Of a stretch of DNA of 7,312 bases, positions 1 through 6,474 are shown piece by piece. Position numbers and translations under genes: made by a program. Location of the stretch: NCBI GenBank assembly GCA_913775005.1, contig CAJYKY010000577.1, positions 1-7,312 on the forward strand, written 5' to 3'. Each line of letters begins with the position of its first letter. The stretch's first letter is position 1. The notes beneath the pieces were generated by a model. It saw only the letters and a list, made by a program, of their open reading frames with translations. It was not told where the DNA came from and made no database searches. The DNA is from an uncultured Achromobacter sp. (lineage in GTDB: Bacteria; Pseudomonadota; Gammaproteobacteria; Burkholderiales; Burkholderiaceae_B).

Positions 1-1
1 C

Positions 2-109
2 TTTTCGCTGCGCGATACCGACCGGACCCTGGACAACCTGACGCGTGGCCTGCCGGTGGCGGTGGTCTACCGCACGCGCTACTGGGTGACCGTGCGGGCG
101 GCAGACTGA
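2..109 (+). CDS. C-terminal end of a probable FecR-family anti-sigma/sigma regulator (partial)
   Basis: Only the last 35 codons are present, reading in frame from base 2 to a TGA at 107-109; the start lies left of the window. The tail has an acidic/charged segment (RDTDRTLDNL), then a 'GLPVAVVYRTRYWVTV' stretch. This resembles the extreme C-terminus of FecR-type proteins, where a 'D-x-D-x-x-L-x-x-L-x-x-x-LPV-x-V-x-x-x-T-x-x-W-V' pattern is common. FecR proteins are inner-membrane regulators whose periplasmic C-terminal part contacts the STN domain of a TonB-dependent receptor and controls a cytoplasmic ECF sigma factor. The next gene encodes such an STN-bearing receptor, which strongly supports the call. 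The family assignment rests on 35 residues plus context, so it is likely but not certain. Confidence 0.62.
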   Translation, partial: FSLRDTDRTLDNLTRGLPVAVVYRTRYWVTVRAAD

Positions 110-143
110 CCGGCCGCATGCCCATACCGCCCGCGTCTTTCGC

Positions 144-178
144 GTTACAACTTTTCCTGACTGGCGATTGTCCTTTTG
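144..178 (+). promoter_or_regulatory. Candidate ECF-type promoter for the receptor gene
   Basis: The 134-base gap between the fecR-like stop and the receptor start contains a GTTACAACTTTT block (144-155) followed about 12 bases later by TTGTCCTTTTG (168-178). A GTCCTTT-like -10 element is in keeping with iron-responsive ECF (FecI-type) promoters as I recall them. The -35 element is not clearly recognisable, and I see no Fur-box-like inverted repeat in this gap. This is a weak, context-driven suggestion. Confidence 0.25.
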
Positions 179-243
179 CGAGGCTCGTTCGGGATAGAGG
201 GTGAACCCCTCAACCTTGAACCCAAGCAGCAAGGCCCAAGACC

Positions 244-2727
244 ATGTCTCGTCAGCATCCCCCCCATCGCCGCGGCCGTTCGTTGGCCGCCTCGCCCCTG
301 CGCCCCGCCTCCCCTCGCATCGCGTTGGGCCGCCGCACTGCCGCCGCCCGCTTCGCCTGGGCGATGAGCACGGCGTTGACGGCCGCCGCCGCCGCGCCGG
401 CAGCGCAAGCGCAAGCGCAGGCAGTCCAGGCCAAGCGCAGCTACGCCATCGCAGGCGGCTCGCTCAGCCAGGCGCTTACCGCCTATGCCAATGCGGCCGG
501 GGTGGAGCTGACGATGGACGCGAGCCTGCTTCAGGGCAAGCGCAGCAGCGGACTATCCGGCAGCTACACCGTGCGCGAGGGATTCACCGAACTGCTGCGC
601 GGCCACGGGCTGCGGGCATCGCCGGAATCCAACGGCAGCTACACCTTGCGGGCCGCGCCCGTCTCTGCCGAGGACGCCGCCCTGCTCGAACCCGTGACCG
701 TCACCGGGATGGCGGAAACCGCCACCGGGCCGTTCCCCGGCTATGCGGCCAGGCTCAGCGCCACGGGCACCAAAACGGATACCCCCATCATCGAAACGCC
801 GCAGTCCATCACCGTCGTGGGCGCGGAAGAAATCGAGACCCTCAAGGCGCAGAACCTACAGGACGCGTTGGGCTACGTCGCAGGGGTGAGCCGCGCCGAA
901 GGACTGGACAGAACCACGGACAGCTTCTTTCTTCGCGGCTTTCGTTCAAATCTGGGCAGCTATTACCGCGACGGCTCGCTATACACCGTGAATATCTACG
1001 ACGGCAGGCAAGAGCCCTACGGGCTGGAACGCATCGAATTCCTGAAAGGCGCCTCTTCCGTTCTCTTTGGCGCGATGCCGCCGGGCGGCATCATCAACAC
1101 GATCAGCAAACGTCCCACCCTGGATCCCCTGCGCGAACTCGCCGTGGAAGCGGGAAGCTTCAGACGCAGGCAGATTGCCGCCGATTTCGGCGGCGCGCTG
1201 GATGAGGACGGCATCTGGTCATACCGCTTTACCGCGTTGCAACGCGATAGCGATACCTTCATCGACCACATTCCCGATGACCGGACCTACGTTGCGCCGG
1301 CCGTTAAATGGCAGCCGAGCGACGCGACGTCGCTGACGTTGCTGGCCGAATATCAGAAAGACCGCACCGCCTACGCCTATGGCCTGCCCGCGCAGGGCAC
1401 GGTGTTGCCCAACGTGAACGGCAGCATTGCGCGCGATCGCTTCACGGGCGAGCCAGGCATGGACAGGTTCAAGCTGGAGCGCTACTCGGTTGGCTACCTG
1501 TTTGAGCATGCCTTCAACAGCCAATTGAAATTTCGGCAGAACCTGCGCTATGTGAACGCATCGAGCGACTACGATTCCACCGACATCTGGCAATTGATGC
1601 CCGATCAACGCTGGACCGCAGACCGTGGGTTCTCGCCACGCCGGGACAAGTCGTCGGTGCTGTCCGCGGACACGTCCTTGCAGTACCAGATGCGCACCGG
1701 CGTCATCGAGCATACGCTGCTGGCCGGGCTGGATTACTCGATGCCCAAGCACCAAAGCAAACGCTACTTTCAAACGCTGGACAACCTGGATCTCTTTGAC
1801 CCGGCTTACGGCAGCCAGCTCGGGCCCGCCACGCCCAACATCGGCTCATCGACGAAAGTCGACGTCAAACGCCTGGGTCTCTATTTCCAGGATCAGATGA
1901 AAATCGCCGACAAGTGGGTCGTCCTGCTGGGCGGCCGGCAAGACTGGGTGACCGCCAACGAACGCAACCTGTTCACCGACGAGCGATACGCCGACGACGA
2001 GAAAAGCCAGGCCTTCAGCGGCCGTGCAGGCTTGGTCTATCTTGCCGATAACGGCCTGGCCCCCTTCGTGAGTTACAGCCAGTCGTTCGAGCCCACCACC
2101 GGCCAGGATCGCCAGGGCAATCGTTTCGACCCCACCCGTGGCGAACAATACGAAGCGGGCTTGCGTTATCAACCTGCCGGTATGGGCATGCTGTTATCGG
2201 CGTCGGTGTACCAACTGACCCGCAAAAACCTGACCGTGACCGATCCGTTCGACACGAACTACCAGATCCAGGCCGGCAAGGCGCGCTCGCGCGGACTGGA
2301 ACTGGAGGCTCGCACCCGCATCGGCCGCCACGCCAACCTGATCGCCGCCTATGCCTATACCGACGCCCGCACGCTCAAGGCCAGCCCCCTACAGCCCGAT
2401 GCGCAGGGCAAGCGCCTGGATTCGGTGCCGTTCAACCAGTTCTCGGCCTGGGGCGACTACGGTTTTGGCGATTTCGGCCTGCCTGGCCTGCGCGTCGGCG
2501 CCGGGTTGCGCTATGTCGGCAGCACGCTTGGCATGGCGCATGGGACGCGCGTCCAGGTGCCCTCGTTCACGCTGTTCGACGCCATGGTCAGCTACACAAC
2601 GGGCCCTTGGCGATTCGCGCTCAACGCGACCAATCTGGCGGACAAGACCTACATCGGCAGTTGCACCTACGGCTGCTTCTACGGGGAGCCACGCCGCGTG
2701 ATCGGCACGGCGACCTATCGCTGGTAA
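244..2727 (+). CDS. TonB-dependent siderophore receptor with STN signalling domain (FhuA/FpvA-like transducer)
   Basis: An 827-residue outer-membrane receptor that would import a ferric siderophore using TonB energy. Residues 1 to about 60 form a signal peptide with an unusually long Arg-rich n-region, a short Ala-rich core (about 38-54) and AQA-type cleavage sites. Residues about 64-135 are an STN domain (SYAIAGGSLSQALTAYANAAGVEL). A TonB-box-like EPVTVTG lies at 149-155. The plug spans about 180-290 (ETPQSITVV, FLRGF, then ERIEFLKGASSVLFG and GGIINTISKRP). The rest is a 22-strand-type barrel ending in an aromatic residue (YRW), as typical for BAM substrates. C807 and C811 near the end recall the C-terminal disulphide of ferrichrome-type receptors. 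The start at 244 has an AAGG 9 bases upstream. The next in-frame ATG (364, M41) would remove all basic residues of the signal peptide. The STN domain and the upstream fecR-like tail imply ligand-induced transcriptional signalling. The siderophore cannot be named from sequence alone. Confidence 0.95.
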   Translation: MSRQHPPHRRGRSLAASPLRPASPRIALGRRTAAARFAWAMSTALTAAAAAPAAQAQAQAVQAKRSYAIAGGSLSQALTAYANAAGVELTMDASLLQGKRSSGLSGSYTVREGFTELLRGHGLRASPESNGSYTLRAAPVSAEDAALLEPVTVTGMAETATGPFPGYAARLSATGTKTDTPIIETPQSITVVGAEEIETLKAQNLQDALGYVAGVSRAEGLDRTTDSFFLRGFRSNLGSYYRDGSLYTVNIYDGRQEPYGLERIEFLKGASSVLFGAMPPGGIINTISKRPTLDPLRELAVEAGSFRRRQIAADFGGALDEDGIWSYRFTALQRDSDTFIDHIPDDRTYVAPAVKWQPSDATSLTLLAEYQKDRTAYAYGLPAQGTVLPNVNGSIARDRFTGEPGMDRFKLERYSVGYLFEHAFNSQLKFRQNLRYVNASSDYDSTDIWQLMPDQRWTADRGFSPRRDKSSVLSADTSLQYQMRTGVIEHTLLAGLDYSMPKHQSKRYFQTLDNLDLFDPAYGSQLGPATPNIGSSTKVDVKRLGLYFQDQMKIADKWVVLLGGRQDWVTANERNLFTDERYADDEKSQAFSGRAGLVYLADNGLAPFVSYSQSFEPTTGQDRQGNRFDPTRGEQYEAGLRYQPAGMGMLLSASVYQLTRKNLTVTDPFDTNYQIQAGKARSRGLELEARTRIGRHANLIAAYAYTDARTLKASPLQPDAQGKRLDSVPFNQFSAWGDYGFGDFGLPGLRVGAGLRYVGSTLGMAHGTRVQVPSFTLFDAMVSYTTGPWRFALNATNLADKTYIGSCTYGCFYGEPRRVIGTATYRW

Positions 2728-2736
2728 AGCTCGCGC

Positions 2737-2770
2737 GGCCGGGTTTGGGGGGCATAGCCTCTGCCCGGCC
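2737..2770 (+). terminator. Possible GC-rich hairpin after the receptor gene
   Basis: GGCCGGG at 2737-2743 is exactly complementary to CCCGGCC at 2764-2770, giving a 7-bp stem with a 20-base loop starting 9 bases after the receptor stop codon. There is no T-tract, so it is at best a weak or Rho-assisted transcript end, and the pairing may be chance in GC-rich DNA. Confidence 0.25.
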
Positions 2771-2823
2771 CGCCCGCCCCCGCGGCCTTGGACGTCCACC
2801 AGATGAACGCCAACAGTGTCCAT

Positions 2824-2853
2824 TTGTCCGCCCCTGGTGACTTTTAGTACTAT
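2824..2853 (+). promoter_or_regulatory. Candidate sigma-70 promoter for the dehydrogenase-transporter cassette
   Basis: TTGTCC (2824-2829) and TACTAT (2848-2853) each match 4 of 6 consensus positions, with an 18-base spacer, at the left edge of the only AT-rich stretch in the window. Transcription would start near 2860, just before the operator-like palindrome, so a bound regulator could block it. A -10 inside the palindrome itself (TATATA at 2869-2874) is an alternative. Both are guesses from consensus. Confidence 0.28.
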
Positions 2854-2864
2854 CTTCCTCATAA

Positions 2865-2898
2865 ATTCTATATACGCACAAATGTTCGTATATAGAAC
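2865..2898. promoter_or_regulatory. Paired IclR/PcaR-like operator (32-base near-palindrome)
   Basis: TTCTATATACG (2866-2876) is the exact reverse complement of CGTATATAGAA (2887-2897). The pairing continues inward through ACA/TGT after one mismatch. Read as sites, the right arm gives GTTCGTATATAGAAC (2884-2898) and the left arm, on the minus strand, GTGCGTATATAGAAT (2879-2865). Both are 15-mers resembling the PcaR consensus I recall for Pseudomonas (GTTCGATAATCGCAC), mainly in the GTTCG/GTGCG half. The IclR-family regulator at 6466-7248 belongs to the PcaR/PobR branch, so it is the natural candidate to bind here and control the cassette that begins at 3022. The palindrome is directly visible; the binding partner is inference. 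Confidence 0.6.
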
Positions 2899-3021
2899 AA
2901 ACGATTTTTCTGGCCGCGCGGCACAGAAAGGCATCCGAGGAAGAGACAGAGATCCCCTGGTTCCCCCCGTGTGTCTGTCTGCCTGCCCAGCCAACCGCAA
3001 GACAGCACCCAGCGAACCATC
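2899..3021 (+). other. Untranslated leader before the dehydrogenase gene
   Basis: No credible gene is seen between the operator and the chosen start at 3022. A GAGGAAG Shine-Dalgarno-like run (2937-2943) is not within reach of any good start codon. AGACAGA (2944-2950) can pair with TCTGTCT (2974-2980), a 7-bp stem with a 23-base loop. Nothing identifies a known riboswitch. Confidence 0.3.
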
Positions 3022-3957
3022 ATGGATACACCCCTCAAGAATCTGGCCATCATCGGCGCAGGCGCCATGGGCAGCGGCATCGCCGCGCTGTTCGCCTCGA
3101 AAGGCTTGAACATCGTCCTGATCGACCCGATGCCCGGCGCGCTTGACCGCGCCATGGCCACCATCGACCGGCAGTTGAACGTGTACGCCCCCGGCAACGT
3201 CCAGCAAGCCATCGACCGCATCCGCTTCGAACCCGGCCTGGAAGCCGCCGCCAGCTGCGACCTGGTCATCGAAGCCGTGCCGGAAAACCTGGACCTCAAG
3301 CGCGACCTCTTCGCCAAGCTTGATGCCATCTGCCCCGCGCACACCGTCTTCGCCACCAACACCTCCGGCTTGTCCATCAACGCCATCGCCAGCGCCGTCA
3401 CGCGCCGCGACCGCTTCGTCGGCACGCACTTCTTCACGCCCGCCGACGTCATCCCGCTGGTTGAAGTCATCCGCAACGACGACACCTCGGAAGCCACCGT
3501 CAACCAGGTCATGGTCACCCTGCGCTTTGCCGGCAAACGGCCCGTGCTGGTGCGCCAGGACATCCCCGGCTTCATCGCCAACCGCATCCAGCACGCGCTG
3601 GCCCGCGAAGCCATCTCGCTGTTGGAAAAGGGTGTCGCCAGCGCCGAAGACATCGACGAAGTCGTCAAATGGAGCCTCGGCATCCGCCTGGCCCTGTCCG
3701 GCCCGCTGGAACAGCGCGACATGAACGGCATCGACGTTCACTACGCCATCGCCAGCTATCTGTACAAAGATCTGGAAAACCGCACCGAGCCCTCAGACCT
3801 GCTCAAAAGCAAAGTCGACAGCGGCCAGCTCGGCGCCAAAAGCGGCCAAGGCTTCTACACCTGGAGCCCCGAACGCCGCGAACGTGTACTCCGCGAAAAG
3901 AGCGCCACGCTTGGCGAACTGGCGGAGTTCCTGAACCGTAAAGCCAGCGACGCCTGA
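3022..3957 (+). CDS. 3-hydroxyacyl-CoA dehydrogenase family protein (NAD-dependent)
   Basis: This 311-residue cytoplasmic oxidoreductase should oxidise an L-3-hydroxyacyl-CoA or related 3-hydroxy acid to the 3-keto product. It starts with a Rossmann fold: GAGAMGSG at 12-19, and D35 at the end of beta-2 favours NAD over NADP. VIEAVPENLDLK lies at 82-93. The catalytic set of the family is recognisable: S115 in TNTSG, H136 in GTHFFTP, E148 in LVEV (the usual 12-residue His-Glu spacing) and N187 in PGFIANR. The C-terminal helical domain ends with GQGFYTW. Two family positions differ from the common SNTSS and HFFNP motifs (G116, T139), so the substrate may not be a plain fatty acyl-CoA. An in-frame GTG at 2971 would add 17 residues with no family counterpart, so ATG 3022 is preferred, although it lacks a clear Shine-Dalgarno. 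It is the first gene after the operator and is followed by the transporter. L-carnitine or L-gulonate dehydrogenase-like activity is an alternative. Confidence 0.9.
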   Translation: MDTPLKNLAIIGAGAMGSGIAALFASKGLNIVLIDPMPGALDRAMATIDRQLNVYAPGNVQQAIDRIRFEPGLEAAASCDLVIEAVPENLDLKRDLFAKLDAICPAHTVFATNTSGLSINAIASAVTRRDRFVGTHFFTPADVIPLVEVIRNDDTSEATVNQVMVTLRFAGKRPVLVRQDIPGFIANRIQHALAREAISLLEKGVASAEDIDEVVKWSLGIRLALSGPLEQRDMNGIDVHYAIASYLYKDLENRTEPSDLLKSKVDSGQLGAKSGQGFYTWSPERRERVLREKSATLGELAEFLNRKASDA

Positions 3958-4135
3958 CCGCCCCGCCATCGAATTCACAAACAGATAAGGCGCGGGGGCA
4001 TCCGCCAACCGCGCCATCGGGCCACGAGCCCCACCACACAAAGAAAACCAGACGTCGATCCCACCCGGCCTCGCCACCCGATGCCGGACGGGACACGACA
4101 CGAGAGAACCCGCCTACGGAGTTGTTGGAGGCACC
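3958..4135 (+). other. 178-base spacer between dehydrogenase and transporter genes
   Basis: This gap holds no recognisable gene, RNA or convincing terminator. It is rich in C and A on the plus strand. Its end carries the transporter's ribosome binding site: GGAGG at 4127-4131, four bases before the ATG at 4136. The two genes may still be co-transcribed, but the spacing is long for a tight operon, so an internal promoter or mRNA processing cannot be excluded. Confidence 0.5.
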
Positions 4136-5476
4136 ATGAATAAATTGGCTTCATTCTTTACCGAGCTGATGCGCAAGTATCTGCCCGATCCTTTCGTCTT
4201 CGCCATCGCGCTGACCCTGCTTACCGTGCTGCTCGCCATGGGCATCGAAGGCCAAAGCATCGGCGACGTCACCCGCGCCTGGGGCAAAGGCTTCTGGAGC
4301 CTGCTCGCCTTCACGACCCAGATGGCCGTGATCCTGGCCATGGGCTACGTGCTGGCCACCGCGCCGCTGACCGACCGCCTGCTCAACCGCATCGTCAGCC
4401 ACGTGCATCGCCCGCACACCGCCATCATCGTCGCCACGCTCGTTGGCGGCGTGGGCAGCTACCTGAACTGGGGCTTTGGCCTGGTCATCGGCGGCATCGT
4501 CGCCAAGAAGCTCGCGCTGAAAGTCAAAGGCGTGCACTACCCGCTGATCATCGCGGCCGCCTACAGCGGCTTCACCATGTACGGCCTGGGCCTGTCCGCC
4601 AGCATCCCCGTGCTGGTCGCCACCCCCAACCACCCCACCGCCAAGCAGATGGGCACCATCCCGCTGACGGAAACCATCTTCTCGGTGCCGATGCTGATCA
4701 CCAGCCTGGTCATCATCATCACGCTGCCGCTGCTTAACGCCTGGCTGCACCCCAAGAAGGGCGAGAAGATCGTTGAAGTGGACCCGGCTATCGACCGCGA
4801 CGCCACCACGTCAACGGCGGTTGAAGACATGCTGGAAAAAGGCACCATTGCCTCCAAGCTGAACAACAGCCGCATCCTCAGCCTGCTGATCGGCGCGCTG
4901 GGCATCGCCTATGTCACCTTCCATTTCATGGACGGCGGCTCGCTCGACCTGAACCTGATCAACTTCATCATCCTGTTCCTGGGCATCATCCTGCTGGGTA
5001 CGCCGGCCGCCTACGTGGCCAAGCTGACCGAAGGCATCAAGACCATCTCGGGCATCATCCTGCAATACCCGTTCTACGCCGGCATCATGGCCATCATGGC
5101 CGCTTCGGGCCTGGTCACGACGATCTCGCAAGTGTTCGTGGACTTTGCCACGCCCGCCTCGCTGCCGTTCTGGGGCCTGATCAGCTCGTTCTTCATCAAC
5201 TTCTTTGCTCCGTCCGCCGGCGGCCACTGGGTGATTCAAGGCCCGTTCATGATCGACGCCGCGCGCGAGATCGGCAGCGCCTTGAATCAAACGACCATGG
5301 CCGTCATGCTGGGCAACGCCTGGAACGACCTGGTTCAGCCGTTCTGGATCCTGCCGGCGCTGGCCCTGTCCAAGCTGAAGCTGCGTGACGTCATGGGCTA
5401 CACCGTGATCATGATGCTGTGGGTTGGCGTGATCCACATCACCGCCGTCCTGGCGTGGGGCTATATGACCCATTGA
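4136..5476 (+). CDS. atoE: AtoE-type short-chain fatty acid transporter
   Basis: This 446-residue polytopic inner-membrane protein is very close in length and layout to E. coli AtoE (about 440 residues), the carrier linked to uptake of acetoacetate, butyrate and similar short-chain acids. Family landmarks are visible: KYLPDPFVFAIALTLLT near residues 14-30, GFWSLLAFTTQMAVI near 51-65, NWGFGLVIGG from N111, YPLIIAAAYSGF near 143-154, and the signature PSAGGHWVIQGPF from P359, followed by AQPFW-like LVQPFWILPALAL. About ten or more hydrophobic segments alternate with short loops, and one longer charged loop (about 203-238) lies mid-protein. A strong GGAGG precedes the ATG. TGA is followed directly by an in-frame TAG. 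Placement between two NAD-dependent dehydrogenase genes suggests it imports their substrate or its precursor. The family is certain; the exact substrate is not, so the symbol denotes family membership. Confidence 0.9.
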   Translation: MNKLASFFTELMRKYLPDPFVFAIALTLLTVLLAMGIEGQSIGDVTRAWGKGFWSLLAFTTQMAVILAMGYVLATAPLTDRLLNRIVSHVHRPHTAIIVATLVGGVGSYLNWGFGLVIGGIVAKKLALKVKGVHYPLIIAAAYSGFTMYGLGLSASIPVLVATPNHPTAKQMGTIPLTETIFSVPMLITSLVIIITLPLLNAWLHPKKGEKIVEVDPAIDRDATTSTAVEDMLEKGTIASKLNNSRILSLLIGALGIAYVTFHFMDGGSLDLNLINFIILFLGIILLGTPAAYVAKLTEGIKTISGIILQYPFYAGIMAIMAASGLVTTISQVFVDFATPASLPFWGLISSFFINFFAPSAGGHWVIQGPFMIDAAREIGSALNQTTMAVMLGNAWNDLVQPFWILPALALSKLKLRDVMGYTVIMMLWVGVIHITAVLAWGYMTH

Positions 5477-5485
5477 TAGAGAGAG

Positions 5486-5577
5486 CCCCCCCTGGCGCTT
5501 CGCGCCGCCCCCAGGGGCGACACCTACAGACCGGCGGAGCCGGATCTGGTGGTGTCCCCGCTCTGGGAAGGGCGGGG
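5486..5577. repeat. GC-rich multi-hairpin intergenic element
   Basis: Several nested inverted repeats are packed here. CCCCT (5489-5493) pairs with AGGGG (5513-5517) around an inner GGCGC/GCGCC stem (5494-5498 with 5502-5506). GACACC (5519-5524) pairs with GGTGTC (5551-5556) around CCGGC/GCCGG (5531-5535 with 5539-5543). CCCCGC (5556-5561) pairs with GCGGGG (5572-5577). This resembles short structured repeat units scattered between genes in Achromobacter and Bordetella, from memory. No second copy occurs in the window, so repetitiveness is inferred. It starts 10 bases after the transporter stop and could also end or stabilise that transcript; there is no T-tract. Confidence 0.5.
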
Positions 5578-5637
5578 GCCGTTTGGGGGTTCGGTGTACT
5601 TCTTAGTGTTCTGTTCGGATTCTTTTAGGACTGATTT

Positions 5638-6366
5638 ATGAGCAAACCGACTGCGTATCTTGTCACCGGCGGCAGCGCCGGGATTGGGGCCGCCATCATT
5701 CGCATGCTGCTCGATGCGGGTCATCAGGTGGTCAATATTGACTACAAGCTGCCCGAGAATCCGCCGGCGGGGTTGGTGTCGTATCAGGCCGATCTGACCG
5801 ATGAAGCGCGCACCAAGGAAGTGGCGCGTGAAGTCACCGAGGCGTTCAACGTCGTGGGGTTGGTCAACAATGCCGGCGCCACGCGGCCCGGCACGGCCGA
5901 CACCGCCACGCTCGCCGATCTGGACTATGTGGTGAACCTGCATCTGCGCACCGCGCTGATCCTGGTGCAAGCCGCGCTGCCCGCCATGCGCGAAGCCGGT
6001 TTTGGCCGCATCGTGAACATGTCGTCGCGCGCCGCGCTGGGCAAGCCGGACCGCGTCGTCTACTCGGCCACCAAGGCCGGCCTGGTCGGCCTGACGCGCA
6101 CGCTTGCCATGGAACTGGGCGGCGACGGCATCACCGTCAACGCGATCGGCCCCGGCCCCATCGCCACCGACCTCTTCACCAAGAGCAACCCGGCTGGCGC
6201 GCCGCAAACCGAACGCATCATCAACAGCATCGTCGTCAAACGCCTGGGCACGCCCGAAGACGTGGCGCGCGCCGCGATGTTCTTCCTGTCGCCCGACAAC
6301 GGTTTCGTGACGGGTCAGATGTTGTACGTGTGCGGCGGCACGACGCTGGGCGTTGCGCCCATCTAA
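5638..6366 (+). CDS. Short-chain dehydrogenase/reductase (SDR), probably NAD-dependent
   Basis: This 242-residue classical SDR is a cytoplasmic oxidoreductase acting on an alcohol/ketone pair. TGGSAGIG at 10-17 is the cofactor glycine motif, and D35 after beta-2 favours NAD(H). NNAG lies at 77-80. The catalytic residues are N100, S129 or S130, Y142 and K146 (YSATK). NAIGPGPIATDLF near 171-183 is the usual PG-motif region, and the C-terminus has the V-TGQ-L-V-GG pattern. AGGA at 5627-5630 sits 7 bases before the ATG. The gene follows the transporter across a 161-base structured spacer and is convergent with the regulator. Context with a hydroxyacyl-CoA dehydrogenase and a short-chain acid carrier suggests a 3-hydroxy or 3-keto short-chain acid substrate, for instance a 3-hydroxybutyrate dehydrogenase-like role. 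SDR sequences do not reveal substrate reliably; a FabG-like reductase is an alternative. Confidence 0.9.
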   Translation: MSKPTAYLVTGGSAGIGAAIIRMLLDAGHQVVNIDYKLPENPPAGLVSYQADLTDEARTKEVAREVTEAFNVVGLVNNAGATRPGTADTATLADLDYVVNLHLRTALILVQAALPAMREAGFGRIVNMSSRAALGKPDRVVYSATKAGLVGLTRTLAMELGGDGITVNAIGPGPIATDLFTKSNPAGAPQTERIINSIVVKRLGTPEDVARAAMFFLSPDNGFVTGQMLYVCGGTTLGVAPI

Positions 6367-6450
6367 GCGCACGCATCACCGCAAGCACCGCCACGCCCCA
6401 CCCTGACAACGCCTACACCCATGCCCGCCACCCCGTCCATCGACCTGCCC

Positions 6451-6474
6451 CGCCGCCAGCGTCGCCTAGCGGCG
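6451..6474. terminator. Weak hairpin at the end of the IclR regulator gene
   Basis: CGCCGC (6451-6456) is complementary to GCGGCG (6469-6474), with a 12-base loop that includes the regulator's stop codon. It lies in the 99-base space and border between convergent genes, where a bidirectional terminator would be expected. There is no T-tract on either strand and the stem is short, so support is slight. Confidence 0.2.

Noticed and set aside
110..243. A Fur box ahead of the iron receptor gene
   Set aside because: No GATAAT-type hexamer array or matching inverted repeat is visible; iron control probably acts on the sigma factor gene outside the window.
201..1205. A 334-codon plus-strand frame overlapping the start of the receptor gene
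   Set aside because: Its product is Arg/Gly/Ala/His-rich with no domain, and it overlaps the receptor's clear signal peptide, STN and plug in another frame.
2971..3021. An upstream GTG start for the dehydrogenase
   Set aside because: The 17 extra residues (Pro/Gln/Ser-rich) precede the position where family members begin, and no Shine-Dalgarno is suitably spaced.
2389..3741. A 450-codon open frame on the minus strand across the receptor end, spacer and dehydrogenase
   Set aside because: It lies antisense to two well-supported genes. Its translation is low-complexity (D/G/V/A/Q-rich), with no recognisable domain, as expected of a mirror frame in GC-rich DNA.
4151..4750. A 199-codon minus-strand frame inside the transporter gene, and a similar 220-codon frame at 4811-5473
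   Set aside because: Both are antisense to the transporter with H/D/G/Q-rich composition and no family resemblance; they are mirror frames of a membrane-protein gene.
5605..5627. A third IclR-like operator upstream of the SDR gene (GTTCGGATTC at 5613)
   Set aside because: Only the GTTCG half matches; the rest lacks a symmetric partner, so chance is the simpler explanation.
5524..6372. A 282-codon minus-strand frame opposite the SDR gene
   Set aside because: It is antisense to a clear SDR with all catalytic residues; its composition is typical of a shadow frame, without motifs.
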